Part shown: positions 50,851-58,549 of the stretch, piece after piece
Numbering within the stretch: the first letter of the stretch is position 1
Layout: each line of letters begins with the position of its first letter
Source: Luteibacter pinisoli
GTDB lineage: Bacteria; Pseudomonadota; Gammaproteobacteria; Xanthomonadales; Rhodanobacteraceae
Length of the DNA stretch: 64,000 nt
Reading direction: 5' to 3'
NCBI RefSeq assembly: GCF_006385595.1
Contig: NZ_CP041046.1
Span: forward strand, 4,230,501 to 4,294,500
Position numbers and translations under genes: made by a program
Notes under the pieces: model-generated
The model's input: only the letters and a program-made list of their open reading frames with translations
Databases searched by the model: none
What the model was told of the DNA's origin: nothing

Positions 50851-52842
50851 ATGTTCAAGCACCTCGCGCTGGCCTCGCTTTCGGCCGCCCTGCTCGCCGC
50901 CTGCGCCAGCACTCCCGCCGATAAACCCGGCAAGCCGGCCACCCTGGGCGACGGCGCGACGCTGGACCTCGCGATCCTCGAGACCACCGACGTCCACTCG
51001 AACATCCTTTCGTACGACTACTACAAGCAGAAAGACGACGCGTCGTTTGGCTACGAGCGCGTGGCCACGCTGATCCACCAGGCCCGCAAGGAATTCCCCA
51101 ACACGGTGCTGTTCGACAGCGGCGACACCATCCAGGGCAGCGTCCTCGCCGACTACCAGGCGCTGGTGAAGCCGGTGGGCTGCGACAGCGAGCTGGCCAT
51201 CTACAAGGCGATGGACAGCGTGGGTTACGACGGCGGCACCGCCGGCAACCACGAATTCAACTATGGCCTGCCGTTCCTCGCCCAGGTGACCAACACCGCG
51301 ATGAACGTGGACGGCGTGACGGCGAAGCCGTGCGCGGGGCCGAAGTTCCCGCTGGTGCTCTCCAACGTGTTCAGCGCGCGCGACAGCCAGCCGATCTTCA
51401 AGCCGTGGACCATCGTCACCAAGACGGTGCACGCGAAGAACGCGGCCGGCAAGGATGTCGCCACGGATGTCCGCATCGCCATCATCGGCTTCACCCCGCC
51501 GCCGATCCTCGACTGGGACAAGCGCAACCTGCAGGGCAAGGTCACCGTCACCGGCGTGGTGGAAGCGGCGCAGAAGTACATGCCCGAGATCCAGGCGCAG
51601 CATCCGGACCTCGTCGTGGCGATCCTGCACGGCGGCCTGAATACCGCGCCTTACACGCCGCAGATGGAAAACGGTGGCTGGTACCTCGCCGGCGTGCCGG
51701 GCATCGACGCGCTGCTGCTGGGCCACTCGCACACCGAGTTCCCGGGGCCCCGCTACGACGGCATGAAGGACGTGGACGCCAAGCGCGGCATCGTCCGTGG
51801 CGTGCCGGCCGTGATGGGTGGTTTCTTCGGCAAGGACCTCGGCGTTATCAACCTCAGCATGAAGCGCGAGGGTGGCCGCTGGGTGGTGGAGAAGGACAAG
51901 AGCCACAGCGAAGTGCGCCCCATCTGCGTGAAGAAGAGCCAGTGCGTCGATGCGGATCCGGCCATCGAGCCGATCGTGAAGGAGGCGCACGAGGCGGCGG
52001 TCGCTTACGTGAACACGCCGATCGGTGCGACCGACCACGACCTCAGCAGCTACTTTGCCGACGAAGGCAACATGACGGCCCTCGCCGTCGTCAACGCCGC
52101 GCAGATCGACTACGTGCGTGACGAGCTGTCGCGCTCGCGCCCGGACCTGAAGGACGTGCCGGTGATCTCCACCGCGTCGGCCTTCCGCACGGGCTTCGGC
52201 GGCCCGGATGACTACACCGATGTGGCGAAGGGTCCGCTGACGATCCGCAACGCCGCCGACCTGTACTTCTATCCGAACACGCTGGCCGCGGTGAAGATCG
52301 ATGGCAGCGCGGTGAAGGCATGGCTGGAGAAGTCGGCGACGCGCTTCAACCAGATCGATCCGTCGAAGGACGGCGAGCAGGCGCTGATCGGCAAGATGCC
52401 CGGCTACAACTTCGACCAGGCCCAGGGCGGCATCACCTACACCATCGACGTCACCAAGCCGGAAGGCCAGCGCATCGGCAACCTGCGCTACAAAGGCAAG
52501 CCGGTGAAGGACGGCCAGGCGTTCGTCGTGGTGACCAACAGCTACCGCGCCAACGGCGGCGGCGAGTTCCCGGGCATGAACGGTGATTCGGTGGTGCTCA
52601 ACGCGCCGGATGGCAACCGCGAAGTCGTCATCAAGTGGGTCGAGGCGCACAAGACCATCACCAGCAAGCTGGTCGACAAGCGCTCGTGGACCTTCGTCCC
52701 GGTGAAGGTGAAAGGCCCGGTGACCTTTACCGGTGCCGTCGGCAAGGAAGACCTCGCCAAATCGCTTGGCCTGCACATCACCCAGCTGAAGGACAACGGC
52801 GACGGCACGGCCACCTACGCCATCGATCTCAGCAAGAAATAG
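50851..52842 (+). CDS. cpdB: 2',3'-cyclic-nucleotide 2'-phosphodiesterase / 3'-nucleotidase, lipoprotein form
   Basis: 663 residues. Lipobox LAAC (Cys about 17) makes it membrane-anchored, unlike the soluble periplasmic E. coli CpdB. The metallophosphatase domain shows ETTDVHSN, DSGDTIQGS, GNHEFNYGL, LHGG and GHSHTEFPG; the C-terminal 5'-nucleotidase domain holds TNSYRANGGGEFPG. ETTDxHSN and the length place it in the CpdB branch rather than UshA. It releases nucleosides and phosphate from RNA breakdown products. It lies 90 bases after the phosphodiesterase gene on the same strand. Confidence 0.9.
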   Translation: MFKHLALASLSAALLAACASTPADKPGKPATLGDGATLDLAILETTDVHSNILSYDYYKQKDDASFGYERVATLIHQARKEFPNTVLFDSGDTIQGSVLADYQALVKPVGCDSELAIYKAMDSVGYDGGTAGNHEFNYGLPFLAQVTNTAMNVDGVTAKPCAGPKFPLVLSNVFSARDSQPIFKPWTIVTKTVHAKNAAGKDVATDVRIAIIGFTPPPILDWDKRNLQGKVTVTGVVEAAQKYMPEIQAQHPDLVVAILHGGLNTAPYTPQMENGGWYLAGVPGIDALLLGHSHTEFPGPRYDGMKDVDAKRGIVRGVPAVMGGFFGKDLGVINLSMKREGGRWVVEKDKSHSEVRPICVKKSQCVDADPAIEPIVKEAHEAAVAYVNTPIGATDHDLSSYFADEGNMTALAVVNAAQIDYVRDELSRSRPDLKDVPVISTASAFRTGFGGPDDYTDVAKGPLTIRNAADLYFYPNTLAAVKIDGSAVKAWLEKSATRFNQIDPSKDGEQALIGKMPGYNFDQAQGGITYTIDVTKPEGQRIGNLRYKGKPVKDGQAFVVVTNSYRANGGGEFPGMNGDSVVLNAPDGNREVVIKWVEAHKTITSKLVDKRSWTFVPVKVKGPVTFTGAVGKEDLAKSLGLHITQLKDNGDGTATYAIDLSKK

Positions 52843-52867
52843 GCGTGGGTCTATGACTTTTTGCTGC

Positions 52868-52897
52868 TTGACACGGTGCACAACGCGGGCCTAACGT
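52868..52897 (+). promoter_or_regulatory. Promoter of the threonine operon
   Basis: TTGACA (52868-52873) and TAACGT (52892-52897), 18-bp spacer. The predicted start is close to 52904, the A of the leader ATG. Confidence 0.65.
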
Positions 52898-52903
52898 CGG
52901 GCC

Positions 52904-53038
52904 ATGCATCCCATGACGCCCGCGCTGCGTTCCACCCTGGCCACCTTCGTGGCCGGCGCGGCTGCGTCCATGACCACCACCACGACTACGACCACCACGA
53001 CCACTACGGTCGGAGGATCGGAGTCCGCGCGCATTTAG
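52904..53038 (+). CDS. thrL: Threonine operon leader peptide
   Basis: 44 codons ending in TAG at 53036-53038, with twelve threonine codons in a row (52973-53008) after an internal Met. A short VGGSESARI tail follows. Ribosome stalling on the Thr run when charged tRNA-Thr is scarce would control the homoserine dehydrogenase-thrB-thrC genes downstream. In-frame ATGs are at 52904, 52913 and 52970. None has a Shine-Dalgarno, but the first coincides with the predicted transcription start, which favours leaderless initiation. Confidence 0.9.
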   Translation: MHPMTPALRSTLATFVAGAAASMTTTTTTTTTTTTVGGSESARI

Positions 53039-53051
53039 GTTCCATGTCGCT

Positions 53052-53141
53052 GCCGGCCCCGACCTCCCGCAGGACGGGACCGGCGCCAGGAATCTCAGCC
53101 GCAATCCCTCCTACGTGATGTGACGGGCCTCTACCGGAGGC
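53052..53141 (+). promoter_or_regulatory. thr leader RNA structures: imperfect hairpin and Shine-Dalgarno-sequestering hairpin
   Basis: GCCGGCCCCG (53052-53061) pairs with CGGGACCGGC (53075-53084) with one mismatch, but no U-run follows. Further on, GCCTC (53127-53131) pairs with GAGGC (53137-53141), burying the GGAGG (53136-53140) that serves homoserine dehydrogenase. CCTCC at 53107-53111 could compete for the same GGAGG. Confidence 0.5.
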
Positions 53142-53148
53142 TTAGCTC

Positions 53149-54297
53149 GTGTCCATCGCTGTCGATCTGCACCGTTCCCTCTTACGCGCCGCGCCCGTCC
53201 GCGCGGCGCTCCCCCCGCTTGTCGTCAACGTCGGCGTCATCGGGCCCGGCAAGGTCGGCACCGCCTTCCTGCACCAGCTGCGCCACGCCGCACCCCGGCT
53301 CCTGCGGGAATGCCGGCTGGAACTGCGGCTGCGCGCGGTCAGCGACAGCCGGCACATGTGGCTGGACTGCGACGATGAGGCCCTGAACGGCCGCATGGGC
53401 GGCGCGCAGACCTGGCGCCCGGCCGCGCTGGACGAGTTCGCGGCCTACGTCGCCGGCCCGCACGGGGAAGCCGCCGTCCTCGCTGACTGTACGGCCAGCG
53501 ACGCGGTGGCCGACCACTATGCGGGCTGGCTCACGGCCGGCATCCACGTAGTCACCCCCAACAAGCGCGCGGCCAGTGGTTGCCTGGATCGCTGGCATGC
53601 CATCGCCCGCGCGTCCGATGCCAGCGGCGCCCGCCTGCACTACGAAGGCACGGTGGGGGCGGGCCTGCCGGTGGTGCAGACCCTGCGCGACCTGATCGAT
53701 ACCGGCGACGAGCTGACGGCCGTCGAGGGCATGCTTTCCGGGACCCTGGCGTGGCTGTTCAACCGCTTCGACGGCTCGATCCCGTTCTCCCAGCTGGTCC
53801 GCGAGGCCCATGACCTCGGCTACACGGAGCCGGACCCGCGTGACGACCTTTCCGGCATGGACGTGGCCCGCAAGCTGGTGATCCTGGCCCGCGAGGCCGG
53901 GTTGCCGCTCTCGCTCGACGACGTGGCGGTGAACAGCCTGGTGCCGGCCGCCCTGGCCGGGCTCGCCCGCGAGGACTTCATGGAAGTCCTGCCGGCGATG
54001 GATGCGCCGATGGCCGAGCTGCTGGCCCGGGCCCAGGCCGCCGGCGGGGTGCTACGCCACGTCGCCCGCCTCGACCGCGACGGCGCCTCGGTGGGCGTGC
54101 AGGTGCTTGAGCGCGGCCACGCCTTCGCCCATGGCCAGCTCACCGATAACGTGGTGCGTTTCGCCACCCGCCGATACTGCGACAATGCCCTGGTTGTCCA
54201 GGGGCCGGGTGCCGGCCCCGAGGTCACCGCCGCGGCGGTCTTCACCGACCTGCTGCGCGTGGCCGGCGCCATGGGAGTAAAACGATGCGCATGCTGA
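53149..54297 (+). CDS. Homoserine dehydrogenase, monofunctional
   Basis: 382 residues, GTG start 8 bases after GGAGG. NAD(P)-binding GxGxxG-type loop VGVIGPGKVGTAF at residues 28-40, then HVVTPNKRAASG, HYEGTVGAGLPVV and GMLSGTLAWLFNRFD, all of the ThrA/MetL C-terminal type. It reduces aspartate semialdehyde to homoserine. The aspartate-kinase half and the ACT feedback domains found in bifunctional ThrA are absent, and the leader lies directly upstream, so no kinase part was lost to a frameshift. It overlaps thrB by 13 bases. Confidence 0.92.
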   Translation: MSIAVDLHRSLLRAAPVRAALPPLVVNVGVIGPGKVGTAFLHQLRHAAPRLLRECRLELRLRAVSDSRHMWLDCDDEALNGRMGGAQTWRPAALDEFAAYVAGPHGEAAVLADCTASDAVADHYAGWLTAGIHVVTPNKRAASGCLDRWHAIARASDASGARLHYEGTVGAGLPVVQTLRDLIDTGDELTAVEGMLSGTLAWLFNRFDGSIPFSQLVREAHDLGYTEPDPRDDLSGMDVARKLVILAREAGLPLSLDDVAVNSLVPAALAGLAREDFMEVLPAMDAPMAELLARAQAAGGVLRHVARLDRDGASVGVQVLERGHAFAHGQLTDNVVRFATRRYCDNALVVQGPGAGPEVTAAAVFTDLLRVAGAMGVKRCAC

Positions 54298-55241
54298 AAG
54301 AAGACACCTCGCCCCTCGCCCGCACCGATGTCGCCATCGCCGAGGCTTACGCCAGCGTCGGCAACGTCGGCATTGGTTTCGACATCCTCGGCCATTGCGT
54401 CGAGGGCGCCGGCGACCGTGCCGAGGTGCGCCGGATTCCCGAGCGCGAGGTACGCATCGCCGCGATCGACGGCGTAGTCAGCGACCTGCCACTGAAGCCC
54501 GAAGACAACACCGCAGGCGCCGCCCTGCTCTCCATGCTGCGCGCGCTGGACCTGCCCTTCGGCTTCGAACTCACCCTGCACAAGGGCATCGCGCTGGGCT
54601 CCGGCATGGGCGGTTCGGCCGCGTCGTGCGTGGCCGCCGTGGTGGCCGCGAATGCCCTGCTCGATACGCCGCTGCCGCGCGAGGCGCTGTACCCCTTCGC
54701 GATGGACGGCGAAGTGGTGGCCAGCGGCAGCCGCCATGGCGACAACCTCGGCCCCATGCTGCTGGGTGGCCTGGTGCTCGCCACCGAGTCGCGCCTGGTG
54801 CGGATTCCGGTTCCCGCGCAGTGGCATTGCGCGCTGGTCCATCCACACGTGGTGCTGGAAACGCGCAAGGCGCGCGCCGCGCTGGCCGGCCACTACGCCC
54901 TCGGCGAGTTCGTGGCGCAGAGCGCCAACCTCGCGCTGGTGCTGGCGGGCTGCTACCGCGGCGATGCCGATCTCGTCCGCGAAGGCCTGTCCGATGTGCT
55001 GGTCGAGCCGCGCCGCGCCCCGCTGATCCCGGGTTTCTACGCGGTGAAACAGGCCGCGTTGGACCATGGCGCGTTCGGGGCCAGCATTTCCGGTGCGGGC
55101 CCGAGTGTGTTTGGCTGGTTCGAAGATCGCGCGGCGGCGGTGGCCGCCGCGCACGACATGCAGGCGGCGTTCCGCCATGCCGGCCACGCCAGCGATGCCC
55201 TGGTCGCGCCCATCGACGGCCCCGCCGCGCGGGTGGTGTGA
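54285..55241 (+). CDS. thrB: Homoserine kinase
   Basis: 318 residues, GHMP-kinase fold. The ATP-binding glycine loop LGSGMGGSAAS is at residues 104-114, the N-terminal motif ASVGNVGIGFDILG is at 23-36, and the C-terminal GASISGAGPSVFGWFE is present. It phosphorylates homoserine to O-phosphohomoserine. The ATG lies inside the end of the homoserine dehydrogenase gene, 6 bases after GGGAG, so translation is coupled. Confidence 0.96.
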   Translation: MRMLKEDTSPLARTDVAIAEAYASVGNVGIGFDILGHCVEGAGDRAEVRRIPEREVRIAAIDGVVSDLPLKPEDNTAGAALLSMLRALDLPFGFELTLHKGIALGSGMGGSAASCVAAVVAANALLDTPLPREALYPFAMDGEVVASGSRHGDNLGPMLLGGLVLATESRLVRIPVPAQWHCALVHPHVVLETRKARAALAGHYALGEFVAQSANLALVLAGCYRGDADLVREGLSDVLVEPRRAPLIPGFYAVKQAALDHGAFGASISGAGPSVFGWFEDRAAAVAAAHDMQAAFRHAGHASDALVAPIDGPAARVV

Positions 55242-55243
55242 CG

Positions 55244-56533
55244 ATGCGTTATGTGAGTACGCGCGGCGGTGCCGCGCCAGTGTCCCTCTCCGCGGCGATC
55301 GCCACCGGGCTTGCACCGGATGGTGGGCTCTACGTGCCCGAGACCATGCCGCGTGTCGGCACGTTGCCGGCCGGCGGTTATCTCGCCAGCACCGCGGCAG
55401 CCATGCTGGAGCCCTTCTTTGCCGGGGATCCGCTAGCCAGCGAGCTCGAAGCCATCTGCGCCGAGGCCTTTGCCCATCCCGCGCCACGCCGCGAGCTGCG
55501 CATTGCCGGTGCGCATGTGCTTGAGCTGTTCCATGGGCCTACCGCAGCGTTCAAGGATTTCGGGGCGCGCTTTCTCGCGGCATGCATCTCGCGCCTGCGT
55601 GCCGGCGATCCTGATCCGCTGACCATCCTGGTCGCGACGTCCGGCGACACGGGGGCCGCCGTCGGCGCCGCTTTCCACGGCCTGCCGGGCGTGCGCGTGG
55701 CCATCCTCTATCCCGACAACCGCGTGTCGCCGCGCCAGGCCCACCAGCTGGGCAGCTTCGGTGGCAACGTCCGCGCGCTGCGCGTCGAAGGCAGCTTCGA
55801 TGACTGCCAGCGACTCGTGAAAGGCGCCTTCGGCGATCCCGCCCTGCAGGCCGACGTCCCGCTGTCGTCGGCCAACAGCATCAGCCTCGGCCGCCTGCTG
55901 CCGCAGATGGCGTACTTCGGCCATGCGGCATTGAATGCCGAGAATCCGCCCATGAACGTCATCGTCCCCACCGGCAACCTCGGCAACGCGGTGGCCTGCC
56001 TGTGGGCACGCGAAATCGGCCTGCCGATCGGGGAGGTGGTGTTCGCCTGCAACGCCAACGACACGCTGCCCGAGTTCTTCGGCGGCCAGCCCTACCGTGC
56101 GCGTGATGCCGTGGCGACCATCGCCAACGCCATGGACGTCGGCGCGCCCAGCAACTTCGAACGCCTGCGCCACCTGTTCGGCAGCGACGAAGCCGCGCGT
56201 CTTAATGGCAGCGCGCACGCGGTGGACGACGCCACCATCCGTGACGTCATCCGCCGTCACGCCGCCAGCGACGGCGAACTGTTCTGCCCGCACACCGCCA
56301 CCGCCATCCGCGTGTTCGAACAACGCCGCCTCGCCGGCGACACCCGCGCATGGACGATGGCCGCCACCGCCCATCCCGCGAAATTCGACACCGTCGTCGA
56401 GCCCCTGATCGGCCGCGAAGTGGAAGTCCCCGAAGCCCTCGCCGCCATGCTTGCCCGCGACGCGACGGCCGAACCGCTGGCGGCCGACCATCGTGTTTTT
56501 GCGGAGTGGTTACGCGGCTGGCATAGCGACTGA
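55244..56533 (+). CDS. thrC: Threonine synthase
   Basis: 429 residues, PLP fold type II. The Schiff-base lysine is K104 in FHGPTAAFKDFGARF, with the phosphate-binding loop ATSGDTGAAVG and the PTGNLGNAVA segment typical of the E. coli-type ThrC. It converts O-phosphohomoserine to threonine. It starts two bases after the thrB stop and closes the thr operon. Its 3' end overlaps the convergent gene by 24 bases. Confidence 0.97.
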   Translation: MRYVSTRGGAAPVSLSAAIATGLAPDGGLYVPETMPRVGTLPAGGYLASTAAAMLEPFFAGDPLASELEAICAEAFAHPAPRRELRIAGAHVLELFHGPTAAFKDFGARFLAACISRLRAGDPDPLTILVATSGDTGAAVGAAFHGLPGVRVAILYPDNRVSPRQAHQLGSFGGNVRALRVEGSFDDCQRLVKGAFGDPALQADVPLSSANSISLGRLLPQMAYFGHAALNAENPPMNVIVPTGNLGNAVACLWAREIGLPIGEVVFACNANDTLPEFFGGQPYRARDAVATIANAMDVGAPSNFERLRHLFGSDEAARLNGSAHAVDDATIRDVIRRHAASDGELFCPHTATAIRVFEQRRLAGDTRAWTMAATAHPAKFDTVVEPLIGREVEVPEALAAMLARDATAEPLAADHRVFAEWLRGWHSD

Positions 56534-57100
56534 TCGTTTCGAAGCCACACGCCCCACCGGCTCCCGATACGCCGGTGCCATAACCGTCACGCTGTTCGAC
56601 TGGACAACCCGTTGCCCGCCGGGAGTGAACGCCGCGAGTTCCGCCGTCGTGTTGCGCTCGGGGTCAGGCGTCCAGTCCATCGACAGGACGTAGCGGAGGG
56701 TGAACGGGCCGCCGGTTCCGAAGTCGTATTCGTTCGTGAGGTCCACCGTGGCCTCGAGGACTTCGCCGGGTTGGATCAGGCGGAACACGGCCATGACGGT
56801 GCCGCCCCAGTTCACCCATCGGCCGCGGTACGGCGCCTTGCGGCCGAAGGCATTGGCCGCCTCGAACTGGTCGCGGGCGAGACGGCCGCCCGCCGCGATA
56901 AAGGGTGTAGCGGGCCCGAACACGTGCACAGGCTGGTCGCCGTCGTTGGTGAGCACCAGGGTGACGAGCACCCGGTCGTGTGTTCCCGGCGGGGTGCTGT
57001 CACGCAGCGTGGCGACCAGATGGGATCCGGCCTGGGCGCTCGCAGCGCAAAGGAACAGCGCGGCCGACGCCATGAGTCGGCCGAGGAATGAGGCAGTCAT
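56510..57100 (-). CDS. Hypothetical secreted protein resembling the N-terminal domain of M35-type metallopeptidases
   Basis: 196 residues with a signal peptide (cleavage near AQAGS, about 24). The beta-rich segment LVTLVLTNDGDQPVHVFGPATPF and the following RWVNWGGTVMAVFRLIQPGEVLEATVDLTNEYDF resemble the immunoglobulin-like N-terminal region found in front of deuterolysin-type (M35) proteases. The protease domain itself is missing. It may be a free-standing inhibitor or accessory domain; no function assigned. Probably co-transcribed with the upstream gene (17-base gap). Confidence 0.55.
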   Translation of the reverse strand: MTASFLGRLMASAALFLCAASAQAGSHLVATLRDSTPPGTHDRVLVTLVLTNDGDQPVHVFGPATPFIAAGGRLARDQFEAANAFGRKAPYRGRWVNWGGTVMAVFRLIQPGEVLEATVDLTNEYDFGTGGPFTLRYVLSMDWTPDPERNTTAELAAFTPGGQRVVQSNSVTVMAPAYREPVGRVASKRSVAMPAA

Positions 57101-57117
57101 TCAAGTCTCCTGGCCGG

Positions 57118-58023
57118 TCAGCGCGGACGCGCGTGCGGATCGCGGCGGCCATCCAGCAGCGCGTCGATGGACTCGCCCAGGCGGACCAGCGTGTCGACAG
57201 GCGCCGAGGCTGGGCCGGTCGGAAGACGATGCCTGGCATCGCGGAGGGCAGCGACAAGCCGGCCCTCGGGATCGTTGACCCAGGCCCGCGAGAACACCGT
57301 GCCCCCGTTACCCCGCACGGTGTCCAGCGCACCCTCGGCGTCGTAGTCGAGCCGTAGCCCCTTCCCCAACGACACCGCCCTCCCCTGCTCGATGCGTGCC
57401 TGGATGCCCTCGCGCTCCCCACGCCCGGACACGTCGGCGCCGGTGGCGTCCCATGCCACCGACCACGTCGCGGGGTCCCCACCCCCGACATGCCGCTCGA
57501 CCAGCCTCCCCTGTTCAAAGTCCTCGCTTACCTCGGGCGCGCTGCCCGCCTCGGCAGCCACCGCGTCGGCAGCCTTCGCCCCGATGGGTTTGCACTTGGT
57601 CGGGAAGCCCGTGCCCAGGTCCATCATCCGGTTGGGGTACGGGCCCACGTCCACGCCCATGAACTCGCTATAGACGGCGAACCCGGCCGGGCAGGACCAC
57701 GCCCCGTTGCCGTGGCCATCGAGTTCTTCCAGCACCACACCACCGCCGGGCCGCGACACGGCGTGGACGAAGCGGTAGGCATAGCCCGTCGTGGTGGTCT
57801 GCACGCTGCCCAGCTCGCAGCCGACATAGCGCTCCCAGGCGCAGTGGGCCGCCATCTGCCATTGCGCGGCCTGGGCCGGAATGGTCGACCAGCGGTCATC
57901 GCCGTCGTACTCGGCAAAGGGCGCGGCCGTTTCGGCGGCGAACGAGAGCAGCGGGAAAACGAGGCAAAAAGCAGCCGCGAGCCGCGCAGGAATGCGCGCC
58001 CCGGCCTTCCGGAGACTGGCCAT
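57118..58023 (-). CDS. Hypothetical secreted protein
   Basis: 301 residues with a signal peptide (about 1-30, ending in LLSFAAE). The first half contains several cysteines (HCAWERYVGCELG, WSCPAGF, TKCKPIG) that could form disulfides in the periplasm. The second half contains LRLDYDAEGALDTVRGNGGTVFSRAWVNDPEGRLV, which resembles YD/RHS-type beta strands. No family is assigned. It is likely the first gene of a two-gene operon with the 56510-57100 gene. The spacer upstream to the leu promoter (58024-58266) holds nothing I recognise. Confidence 0.55.
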   Translation of the reverse strand: MASLRKAGARIPARLAAAFCLVFPLLSFAAETAAPFAEYDGDDRWSTIPAQAAQWQMAAHCAWERYVGCELGSVQTTTTGYAYRFVHAVSRPGGGVVLEELDGHGNGAWSCPAGFAVYSEFMGVDVGPYPNRMMDLGTGFPTKCKPIGAKAADAVAAEAGSAPEVSEDFEQGRLVERHVGGGDPATWSVAWDATGADVSGRGEREGIQARIEQGRAVSLGKGLRLDYDAEGALDTVRGNGGTVFSRAWVNDPEGRLVAALRDARHRLPTGPASAPVDTLVRLGESIDALLDGRRDPHARPR

Positions 58024-58266
58024 GATTCATCCTTTGGGTTGTGGTTCCGAGCGGAACGGCGGCAAGTCTAGGTAGGCATTTGCGGGTGGGTCAACGCGCC
58101 GAATGGGACCTGCATCACACTCCGTCCGTTTTCGGATTTTTCTCATACAAAAGCGTGCATACCACTTGATCTGAAGCGGGATTCTTATGCGGTGTCCGGT
58201 GCCGAACCACTACTCGGACGTCTGGCCGTCTAAACGGTCCTAGGAAAATTCTTACACCTGAAACTG

Positions 58267-58296
58267 TTGACACGCGTCAAACGGGTGACGTACGTT
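58267..58296 (+). promoter_or_regulatory. Promoter of the leu operon
   Basis: TTGACA (58267-58272) and TACGTT (58291-58296), 18-bp spacer. The -35 lies in the short palindrome TTGACacgcGTCAA (58267-58280). The predicted start coincides with the leader ATG at 58304. Confidence 0.7.
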
Positions 58297-58303
58297 CGAT
58301 CAC

Positions 58304-58432
58304 ATGACGCAGCGCAACACCCATGGCCGCTTTGCCCTGAATCGACTTACCAAGGTCGACGGCACGCTGCGTCTCGGCGGCGGCCTCCTTCTTATTAACC
58401 TTGTACTTATTACCTGCGGAGGTGCGGGCTAA
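58304..58432 (+). CDS. leuL: Leucine/branched-chain operon leader peptide
   Basis: 42 residues ending in TAA at 58430-58432. The control region LLLINLVLIT holds five Leu, two Ile and one Val codons, mostly rare CTT, ATT and GTA in this high-GC genome. It is followed by an attenuator 48 bases downstream. No Shine-Dalgarno precedes the ATG, which sits at the predicted transcription start. Confidence 0.9.
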   Translation: MTQRNTHGRFALNRLTKVDGTLRLGGGLLLINLVLITCGGAG

Positions 58433-58480
58433 GGGCAAGTGTCCAGGTGAAGCAAAAATAACCTGAAGACTCCTGAAGAA

Positions 58481-58515
58481 CCCCGCACCCGGAAACGGAT
58501 GCGGGGTTTTTTATT
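58481..58515 (+). terminator. Transcription attenuator of the leu operon
   Basis: CCCCGCA and TGCGGGG arms with an inner CCG-GAAA-CGG stem, followed by six Ts and ATT. A classic intrinsic terminator placed between the leader peptide and leuA. Confidence 0.95.
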
Positions 58516-58549
58516 GCCCGGCCCGCCTCGACAACGAGCGGAGCCAGAC

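Noticed and set aside
53052..53084. Classic intrinsic terminator in the thr leader
   Set aside because: The stem has a C/A mismatch, the loop is large and no U-run follows, so I list it only as a leader structure.
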